A stretch of 64,000 nucleotides of DNA from Sophora flavescens (taxonomy: Eukaryota > Streptophyta > Magnoliopsida > Fabales > Fabaceae): positions 100,070,602-100,134,601 of the forward strand of contig CM061067.1 in NCBI GenBank assembly GCA_030762895.1, given 5' to 3'. Position 1 is the stretch's first letter, and each line of letters begins with the position of its first letter. The notes below the pieces were generated by a model. The model saw nothing but the letters and a program-made list of their open reading frames with translations, was not told where the DNA came from and ran no database searches. A program made the translations under genes and the position numbers. Below, piece after piece: positions 56,641 to 64,000 of the stretch.

Positions 56641-57560
56641 ATCAGCATCGCCAACCGCCACCTCCACAAGTTGAGCATGTTCCCCCGAATGATACTGGTA
56701 CTGCCGTTGCTGACTGTGCTCCGGCCTTGCCTCCTGAGCCTGAACTTCCCATAGACCTCCGGAAAGGTATATGCTCCACCCGTAATCCTTCTCCTCACTA
56801 TGTTACTTTAAGTTTTCACCACCTTTCTACACCACATTTTGCTTGCCTTTCTTCTTTGTCTTCTGTGTCTATCCATAAGACTGTAGGTGATGCCTTATCT
56901 CATTCTGGGTGGAGACAAGCTATAGTCGATGAAATGAGTGCACTTCAGAGCAGTAGTACTTGGGGCCTTGTTCTTCTTCCGTCTGGAAAGTCTGTTGTAG
57001 GTTGCAGGTGGATATTTACTGTTAAAGTGGGTCCGGATGGCAAGATGGATCGTCTTATAGCCCGCTTGGTGGCGAAAGGCTATACTCAGATTTTTGGCTT
57101 GGATTATGGAGATACATTCTCACCAGTTGCTAAAATGGCATCTGTTCGTTTGTTTCTATCCATGGCTGCTATTCGGCATTGACCTCTATATCAGCTGGAT
57201 ATCAAGAATGCTTTTCTTCATGGTGATCTCACTGAAGAGGTATATATGGAGCAACCTCCTGGATTTGTTGCTTAGGGGGAGTCTTCTGGTCTTGTTGTCG
57301 CCTCCGCAAGTCTTTGTATGGCCTCAAGCAATCACCTCGAGCTTGGTTTGGCAGATTTAGCACTGTTGTTCAGGAGTTGGGGATGAAACGGAGTGAGGCA
57401 GATCACTTAGTTTTATGTCGTCGTTCAGCTCGAGGATGTGTCTACTTGATTGTATATGTCGACGGCATTGTCATTACGAGGGAGTGACCACCATGGCATA
57501 TCACAGGTAAAACAACATCTTTGTCACCATTTACAGACAAAAGATCTTGGAAAACTCATA
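56641..57560 (+). pseudogene. Copia O reverse transcriptase
   Basis: [75 protein letters not shown]; then after a stop [20 protein letters not shown] and, in another frame, the active-site region at about 57448-57470 reading YVDGIVIT, where YVDD is required. The second catalytic Asp is Gly, and several stops and shifts exist. Confidence 0.88.
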
Positions 57561-57569
57561 CTTCTTGAG

Positions 57570-58374
57570 AAAGTATGCGTTGGACATTCTTGAGGAAACA
57601 GGACTGATTAATGCAAAACCAGTTAATACTCTGTTGGATCCAAATACTAAACTTCTACCAAATCAGGGGGAGCCACTTTAAGATACGGGAAAGTATAGAA
57701 GACTGGTTGAGAAACTGAACTACCTCACAGTCACTCGTACATATATCTCTTTTGCAGTAAGTGTGGTAAGTCAATTCCTAAATTCACCCGGTGAAGGTCA
57801 TTGGGATGTTTTGATCCGTATTCTCAAATATATCAAAGGGGCCCTAGGTAAGGGGCTCATCTATGAGGATAAGTGGTCATACACATATCGTTGGATATTC
57901 GGATCTTTGATTGGCGTGCTCTCCAACCGATAGAAGATCCTACTGGATTGTGTACTCATTGGGAATAATCTAATATCTTGGAAGAGTAAGAAACGTAATC
58001 TTGTTGCAAGGTCAAGTCTTGTCAAGCTGAGTATCGGGCCATGGCATCAGCTACTTGTGAACTCATCTAGCTCAAACAGTTACTTCAAGAACTACGATTT
58101 GGGGATGTTACACAGATGACACTCATTTGTGATAACCAAGCTGCGCTACACATTGCCTCAAATCCTACTGTATTTCATGAGAGGACAAAGCACATCGAGA
58201 TAGATTACCACTTCATCAGAGAAAAGATCTTATCTGGGGACATCACTACTAACTTTGTCAATTCAAATGATCAACTGACAGATGTCTTCACTAAGTCTTT
58301 GAGAGGTCCTCGAATAAATTATATATGTAACAAGCTTGGTGCACATGATTTATATGCTCCAGCTTGAGGGGGAG
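57570..58374 (+). pseudogene. Copia O RNase H
   Basis: EETGLINAKPVNTLLDPN, EKLNYLTVTRTYISFAVSVV, SPGEGHWDVLIRILKYIKG, LISWKSKKRNLVARSS, then the open end 58116-58367: LICDNQAALHIASNPTVFHE, RTKHIEIDYHFIREKIL, NDQLTDVFTKSLRG. Shifts occur between the blocks; stop at 58365. Confidence 0.88.
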
Positions 58375-58569
58375 TGTTGATATTTATTTAAATAATATAT
58401 TCTGATTATAGGAATATTTGGTAATTAGGATAATCAGATATTGTGAATATCTTGTAATTATGACACTGATTGTATTTTGATTTGTTCATTGCCTATATAA
58501 TACAATCTCCGTGGTGTAGTTGAAACACACGGGTTATGCCAATGTCTCTTGTTTTCTCTCATCTTAACA
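58375..58569 (+). repeat. Copia O 3' LTR
   Basis: 195 bp, TGTTGATATTTATTTAAATA...CATCTTAACA, preceded by AGCTTGAGGGGGAG. Confidence 0.92.
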
Positions 58570-59000
58570 AGTTTCAAGAACACTCAAGAACATTCATCAA
58601 ATTCTTCACTTTTCTACTTGAAAGTAAATGTTCTAAACTCTTCTTCTGCCTTTCATTTTCATGGTTGGAATCATGAACAAAACTCTTGTGGTTCATGATT
58701 TGTCAAAGTGCAAAGTTTAAGTTTTCATGTTCTTGATAGGTTTTTCTTCAAGCTCTTCATCCTTTTTCTTGAAAACACCTTTACAACCATCATGCTTGAA
58801 ATTGAAATTGTTTAAGTATGTGCTTTTATTGTGCTTCTTGGTATATTGATGCATATATGTGATTATGAGATTGTTTGGTGAAGCAAAAATCTTCACTTTG
58901 GTGATGGTTGAATTCGGCCAAGGCTAGAGAAAAGAAATGATCAACTTTAATTTTAAAACCTAAATGATTCTATGCTTAATCAAGGGTTTTAAAGAGTAAT

Positions 59001-59186
59001 ACCAACAGAGGTTGGCACAAGTGGTGGTGGACTTGTGGCCCTTAACCAAGTGGCTGGAGTTCGAATCCCTGCTCTTGCGTGATGGAGCGAATTTCCGCCG
59101 GGAAGGGGGTTTCGCTTCTCGCTGCCATTCATTCCCTCGCAGGAGATTAGTCCTCGCTTCACGGGTATACTTCAATCAAGGACAAA
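59001..59186 (+). mobile_element. tRNA-related SINE (186 bp) with 20-bp target repeats
   Basis: A box-like TGGCACAAGTGGTGG (59013) and B box GGAGTTCGAATCCC (59056) at pol III spacing. Flanked by direct repeats CAAGGGTTTTAA(A/G)GAGTAAT at 58981-59000 and 59187-59206 with one mismatch, as LINE-type integration would leave. No ORF. Confidence 0.85.
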
Positions 59187-59638
59187 CAAGGGTTTTAAGG
59201 AGTAATGAAACCAAGAAGGAAATGTTTCCTCTCAAACATGTTTTTTGTGGTAGAACAATATGCAATGTGTTGTACAAATGGTTCCAAAATTGTTTTGATC
59301 TTTGTGAAATGGACCGATAATGAACAAATTCGACCAGTAGTGTTTGAGAGTTAGGAACTGTTTTTGATACTTAAGTAAGTGTCCTAAGACTCCAAAATGA
59401 GTCATAGACCTTTAGGATCAAAGAATCAATGAAAAAGAATTACCCAATTTTCAAATTTAGAGGCTTTCGACCATGTTTTAGGGCTTTTGTATAAGATGTA
59501 ATGCAATACCTTAACTTAGTGTTTTAATACCTTAAAATGAACATTAGAACTTAGGAAAGTTGTGGATTTGAGTAAAAGAATCATATTTTGAAAATATAGG
59601 GTTTTAGGCCCAAAATAAAGTAAAAAGGGGAAAACCTA

Positions 59639-60825
59639 TGAAGCTCGGACACATGAGTACGATACTGGTACAATACGACACGGATATAGGGATACGAGAA
59701 ATTTTTAAAATTTAGGATACGAGTGGAGCTTGGATACATTAAAAAAAATAATTTCTTTTATATAGCTGCAGAATAATATAAAAAATCCTATATAATAATT
59801 AGATTGTCACAGTCATTACTATAGTCCATTTTTCAAATTCACTAATTAGATTGTTATTTTTGTCAAAAAAAAATACTAACTAGACCCATTCCCAATGAAC
59901 CCAAATAGTTTTTTTTTTTGTTTACTTCAATGACTTATTATTGGGCTGATATCTTTGAGCCCAAATCCAATTTCTAATAAAACAATTAGAAACCCTAGTG
60001 AATAAGTCAACCTCCTTTTCGTTCATATTCGGCCACACAAGTGAGTTAGTAACCTTCCCTATTCTTTCATATTAGAAACCTTTCTCCTTTCTTTCTTTGT
60101 TCTCATGCCGCTCGAATTCCTCGACGCGTCATCGCCTCCTCCTACGCTCTCGCCCAACGCAACGCCGCTTGTTCTGCTAAGACGTCCTACGAGCTCCAAT
60201 GACGCGCAGCCGCCCAGTCCATCCCTCCCAAGCTCACCATGTTCTGCACCGAACTCCGACGACGACACCAACGCCTAGTCTAGGCACCGACGCCCCGTAT
60301 CCGAGCCATGGTAAGCCATATCCAAGCCGCATTCATACCGTATTCTTAATAAATTTTTGGTAAAATATGAAAATTGGTCCTATACATTTATTTTATTTTT
60401 CATACCGATCCAATAAGTTTTTTATTTTTCAAATTAGTCCTACACGTTACGTTCCGTTTTTACCTTAGTCCTTTCTGTCAATTTTGACCTAACGCCATCA
60501 GTTTTGATCTGTCGTGGCTATCACCTTAGTCTGACATGTGACATTTGGATCGGACTTTGTAAGGCTCGAATTGACGAAAAAGACTAACCTGAAAACGGAA
60601 CGTAACGTGTAGGACTAATTTTAAAAATAAAAAACTTATAGGACCAATATGAAAAATAAAACAAACGTATAGGACCAATTTACTTATTTTGCCTAAATAT
60701 TTTTTAAAAATAAATAAAAAATATCGGATACGCCCGGGATACGTATCCGAGCGTATCATACACATACCCGTGTCGGATACGTGTCAGATATGGATACTTC
60801 AGGAATTTTGACGTATCTGGGCTTC
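59639..60825. mobile_element. Unclassified element with GATACG-rich inverted ends
   Basis: Left end (59639-59740): repeated GATACG/GGATACGAG motifs after GAAGCTCGGACAC. Right end (60722-60825), inverted: GGATACG, CGTATCC, ending GTATCTGGGCTTCC, complementary to the left start in part. The centre holds a GC-rich stretch (60100-60310) and a nested Mutator-type MITE. Could be a foldback or Mutator-like non-autonomous element; I cannot name it. Confidence 0.45.
60359..60693. mobile_element. Mutator-type MITE, 335 bp
   Basis: Inverted arms of about 100 bases (GGTAAAATATGAAAATTGGTCC left; GGACCAATTTACTTATTTTGCC right), with GTAGGACTAA and CGTAACGTG blocks matched inside. Nine-base flanks TAAATTTTT (60350-60358) and TAAATATTT (60694-60702) agree at 8 of 9, the Mutator target size. 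Confidence 0.8.
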
Positions 60826-61454
60826 CTAGGGGAAAACTGTCTTTCAAATATTTCAAGTATTTTCAAGGAACTATTGTGAGAGATTTGGTACCGATGTACC
60901 TATATATCATCAATGTTACGTCAAAATGGTTTGATTATAGTCTAAGAGTTTTGGCTTTAGACAAAATAAATTTTAGTCTCCAAGACTAGTATTTCAAGCC
61001 AAGTATAAAACCTAAATCAAGAATAACTTAGTAAAAAACAAGGACTTAATAATTTATGACTCATGGTGAAATAAGACCATATGTCATAAAGTATGGATGA
61101 TTTAATCATCCATACCTCCACAAGACCTAATGGACTCAAGAATGATTTGTTTACTTGTAAGCCAGGCAAAAGGCTCAACTAGAGAAGTGCAAATAAATGA
61201 ATGATTGGACTTTTAATCCAATTCAAAAATGTGCCTAGGATTTGGAAACAAGTGCCTTAAGACATCTTCGCACAAACATGAAACGTCAATTTGAGAGTTG
61301 TTCAATAAAGGACCAATGATTCGGACCCTGATTGATTCTGACCGAGGAGTTCGTCTATCTGAATATTCTGATCGAATGGATTCATGTGGAATCACGAGGT
61401 TTATCCTATGGATAGACAAATCAAACGCATCGACATTATTGCCTAAATATATAG

Positions 61455-61743
61455 AGTGCGTTTGATACGCATTAATGCACAGGACAGCACAGTAAAACTC
61501 CTTGAGTCACAGGACAACTTTTTGCCATGTACATTGTTTGGTAGATAATGGAAAGCACAAGTAAAGTAATGTTAATTTTACTTGATACCTTTATAATATA
61601 TATTATTTATGTATTAATATATAATATATATAATATTATTAATATATCTAAGTATTAGGCAATATAATATATATATATATATGATAATATATTATTACTA
61701 CCATAATAACATTATATATATTATTAATGTGTTATATAACTTA
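61455..61743. other. AT-rich block, possible MITE remnant
   Basis: Begins GAGTGCGTTTGATACGC (MITE-like terminus), followed by a long TA/TAATA-rich tract (61575-61740). Its right end is replaced by the next copia LTR. Confidence 0.35.
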
Positions 61744-61934
61744 TGATATTAGTTGGACGGTGTGGATGGTGAGGACGGTGTGAGCTTAACTATGTTCCTA
61801 GGAATTAAATTTCCTTGTAAATTGTAAAGTGTGTTTACTGTTTAGTGTGTATATATATCAAGTATGATGAATAGAAGATTCATTCAAGCATTTCACAAAT
61901 ATTGTTATCTAAATTATGTCCAAGTCTTTCAACA
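61744..61934 (+). repeat. 5' LTR of copia T
   Basis: About 191 bp ending CTTTCAACA, followed by the primer site TGGTATCAAGAGC (61935-61947). The start TGATATTAGTTGG is chosen from the TG and the usual size; no second LTR is in the window. Confidence 0.6.
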
Positions 61935-61947
61935 TGGTATCAAGAGC

Positions 61948-62434
61948 TAGGTTGGTTGTCCTTAAGGTTTCTGCTTCTGGTCAGCAGAACCCAGTTTTTT
62001 TTAACGAACACATTTCTTTTCGTATAACCAAACAGCAAGCTCAAGGTCCCAAAGTCCTCGTCATTGACCAGCCCAGTATCCACCTCCCCCAGAAAACCAC
62101 TCAACAGCCACCGATCGGCCGTCCACCGGAGACTCGTCGCCGGAAACGTCCCCACGCGCCTCCACGCGCACTCCTCCCTATCGGCGCGTGCACACCACGC
62201 GCCACCTTCCCGACGTCGGAGCCACCGCACGCTCGCCCAGATCTGACCGCCGGTGTCTCCTCCTCCTGTCTAGGGGGTCGGTTCTTCGATTATCCGACTC
62301 TTTGACAAATGGGTCTCCTCCACTTTGGTTCACAGTTCTCTGCATCTGGTCTTTGGTTCTCAGTCCTCTGCTTCTGTTTTTTTTCGTTTCTGGCTCCTTG
62401 CTGCTGCTGGTCTCTTCTCATTTCAGGTGTTAAG
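61948..62434 (+). other. GC-rich leader of copia T
   Basis: About 490 bases between primer site and gag ATG; 62090-62270 is strongly CG/CCG-rich (CGCCGGAAACGTCC, CCACGCGCC). Open frames in it are composition artefacts. Confidence 0.65.
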
Positions 62435-63298
62435 ATGGCTTCTACCTCACAGAAAAATGATGGTCCTGTCTTCTCCATCTCTGGAACGCCTACAATTACT
62501 TCAGAGAAATTGAATGGTAAAAATTATTTTGCATGGTCAGCCTCTGTAGAACTTTGGTTTCTTGGTCAAGGATATTATGAACATCTGGAAAAGTCCTCAG
62601 AAAAAATTCCAGAAGGAAATTGTGAGCAATGGAAGAAACTTGACTATCAACTTTGTGCTCTCTTGTGGCAATCTGTGGAGCCAGCCATCCTCACAAATTT
62701 CAGAGCCTTCAAAACTTGTCACTCTTTCTGGAAAAAGGCTCAAAGTGTCTTTGCTAATGACATTCAACGATTGTATGATGCTGCCCAAAAATTGGCCACT
62801 CTTAAACAAACTGATCATGACATGGTTGCCTATGTTTTGAAAGCCCAATCAGCAGTTGGGGAGTTTAAATTATCCTTGGAAGCTGATAAACTCGAAGACA
62901 TGAAGAAGACACTTGATAACCTGTATATGGTGTTGATTCTACGACGAATGCATCCGGATTTTGATCATGTTCGCGATCAAGTCTTAACTGGCCACGAAGT
63001 TCCTTCATTAGAAAATCTGATTACTCGACTTCTTCGGGTTCCCTCATCAAGAACAGAAGGAAATTCGGTTGACAGTTTCGAAACTTCTGCCATGGTTTCC
63101 AATCGAGGGGGGAGAGGAGGTCATGCAAACAGAGGAGGACCAAACAGAGGAGGACGAGGTGGAAGAGGAGGTCGCCCTCAGTGTTCCTATTGCAAACGAA
63201 TGGGCCATTCTCAAGACACTTGCTACTCCCTTCATGGATTCCCCGAAAAATCCGTGAATATTTCTAAGTCTGAAACACCAGAGAGAAAATTTTCTTAA
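62435..63298 (+). CDS. Copia T gag (287 aa, open)
   Basis: I choose the ATG at 62435 (MASTSQKNDG) because the upstream 42 codons encode a hydrophobic translation of the leader. Blocks: SEKLNGKNYFAWSASVELWF, CEQWKKLDYQLCALLWQSVE, SFWKKAQSVFANDIQRLYD, YMVLILRRMHPDFDHVRDQV, RLLRVPSSRT, then an RGG-rich tract and knuckle CSYCKRMGHSQDTCY. It ends at a stop at 63296-63298, so gag is separated from protease by a stop here. It is the least damaged gag in the window. Confidence 0.85.
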   Translation: MASTSQKNDGPVFSISGTPTITSEKLNGKNYFAWSASVELWFLGQGYYEHLEKSSEKIPEGNCEQWKKLDYQLCALLWQSVEPAILTNFRAFKTCHSFWKKAQSVFANDIQRLYDAAQKLATLKQTDHDMVAYVLKAQSAVGEFKLSLEADKLEDMKKTLDNLYMVLILRRMHPDFDHVRDQVLTGHEVPSLENLITRLLRVPSSRTEGNSVDSFETSAMVSNRGGRGGHANRGGPNRGGRGGRGGRPQCSYCKRMGHSQDTCYSLHGFPEKSVNISKSETPERKFS

Positions 63299-64000
63299 GC
63301 CGATTACAAGAGTATCTCCAACTAAAGGCTGCCAAGGAATCTCAAACATCCCCTGCTATAGGAGCTCATAACTCTACTGCTTGTGTTTCTAGATCCGGTA
63401 ATGATCAAAGTCCATGGATAATTGATTCAGGTGCCTCTCGATCACATTCTTTGGTAATGGTTCTTTATTTTCATCCATTTCTCCTCCGTAAATTCCTCAT
63501 TTCATTACTCTAGCCGATGGTTCTAGAGTTGCAAAGAAAAGGAATTTGTCATGTATCACTCTCTTCTTCTTTGTCTTTAAAATCGGTTTTGTTCATACCT
63601 GGTTGTCCTTTCAATTTAATATCTCTCAGCCAACTTACTCGTTCTCAAAATTGTACAGTAACATTTGATGCTAACTCCTTTGTCATACAGAACGTGGTAC
63701 GGGTCGAACGATTGGCGTAGGACATGAATCTCATGGTCTTTACTACCTTAAGCCTAATCCTGCTTGGGTTTGCAGTGCTGCCACATCACCAAAACTCCTT
63801 CATGAACGCTTGGGACACCCACATTTAGCTAAATTAAAAATAATGGTTCCAAGCCTTGAAAAAGTAAAGACTTTCACCTGTGAGTCATGTCGCCTAGGAA
63901 AACATGTTCGTTCTTCTTTTGTTAGACATCTTGAAAGTCGTGTTGATTCTCCTTTTTCAATTATTCATTCGATATATGGGGCCCTAGTCGTGTCTCTTCT
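63299..64000 (+). pseudogene. Copia T protease and integrase start, cut by the window edge
   Basis: Protease block WIIDSGASRSH (about 63415-63450) with an intact DSGA. Then, across shifts, the LFIPGCPFNLISLSQLT piece (63517-63720), HERLGHPHLAKLK and CESCRLGKHVRSSF (63805-63925) and the start of integrase (HS..YGALV in place of HSDIWGPS, a small deletion) at 63965-64000. At least three frameshifts. Confidence 0.82.

Larger units (their letters stand above)
53453..58569 (+). mobile_element. Full-length short-LTR copia (family O), 5117 bp
   Basis: LTRs 53453-53640 (188 bp) and 58375-58569 (195 bp), both TGTTGATATTTAT...CATCTTAACA. Flanking five bases GGTTT (53448-53452) and AGTTT (58570-58574) are a target duplication with one change. 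Primer-like TGGTACCTAGAGCC at 53641 and polypurine CTTGAGGGGGAG before the 3' LTR. Size and layout suit the Ale/Retrofit group (inference). Confidence 0.9.
53120..61440 (+). repeat. Probable gypsy LTR-derived host sequence around nested elements
   Basis: Pieces 53120-53447, 58575-58980, 59210-59640 and 60830-61440 share the style of the solo LTR body at 11500-12160: GAATTCGGCCAAGGCTAG (58911) beside GATTCGGCCAAGGTTAG there, and a TCAAAGATCAAG...CCAAGAACTTG leader. No ends or target duplication identified, so this is a weak assignment. Confidence 0.35.

Noticed and set aside
59056..59069. Functional tRNA inside the SINE
   Set aside because: A and B boxes are present, but no anticodon arm or acceptor pairing is visible.
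61916..62305. 129-codon ORF before copia T gag
   Set aside because: It starts at the LTR/primer boundary and covers the GC-rich leader; composition artefact.
1..64000. Bacterial operon, prophage, riboswitch or plasmid-origin signals
   Set aside because: The content is plant retroelements with spliced genes; Shine-Dalgarno-like or origin-like strings here carry no meaning.

Overview
The window reads as a transposable-element-rich stretch of a plant nuclear genome, most likely a papilionoid legume (clover, medick, pea or vetch type; this is inference from the look of the repeats, no search was run). It is AT-rich. Almost everything recognisable is a retrotransposon, a DNA transposon or a MITE, nested up to three deep. 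The only candidate host gene is a set of three short exons at 51450-51923 (minus), which match the C-terminal end of an HRQ1-type RecQ helicase.

Layout. 1-1950: part of an Athila-like Ty3/gypsy element (minus) with a degenerate tRNA-Asp primer site. 2486-5658: 3' half of a SIRE/Maximus-type copia (plus: RT end, RNase H, polypurine tract, LTR), joined head-on at its exact LTR terminus to the 5' half of a same-family copia (minus: integrase, protease, gag, primer site, LTR; 5659-14352). That minus LTR is split by a 3.77-kb gypsy solo LTR (9520-13288, TSD GAAGC). 14353-15710: 5'-truncated L1-type LINE. 15861-29765: a PIF/Harbinger DNA transposon (minus) with transposase and Myb/SANT-like partner gene. 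A complete copia (17348-24918, TSD AACCC) separates the two genes, and a second gypsy solo LTR (26165-28815, TSD AAGGA) splits the Myb gene. 29766-33569: truncated Ty3/gypsy chromovirus (plus). 33570-47000: copia-type element (minus) carrying an accessory (env-like / Transposase_32-type) gene, invaded by a complete 8.9-kb copia (35816-44732, TSD TTGGT) that has gag plus a similar accessory gene but no pol. 47600-50290: probable gypsy LTR with two MITEs. 51450-51923: HRQ1 exons. 52080-53115: copia RNase H/LTR fragment, then a TRIM. 53453-58569: complete short-LTR copia. 59001-59186: tRNA-type SINE. 59640-60825: a GATACG-rich inverted-terminal element containing a Mutator-type MITE. 61744-64000: 5' half of another short-LTR copia running off the window.

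No protein-coding transposon gene here looks fully intact: nearly all carry stops, frameshifts, deletions or changed catalytic residues. The best-supported results are the exact element boundaries with target-site duplications, which give an order of insertion. The most interesting non-coding signals are: (i) small hairpins, often in tandem, at a similar place downstream of the TATA box in four different copia LTR families; (ii) dense ATCGATGTA motif arrays directly upstream of both the LTR TATA box and an internal TATA box of the accessory gene in one element; (iii) the pol-less, accessory-gene-carrying copia elements; (iv) the LTR-terminus-to-integrase inversion junction.
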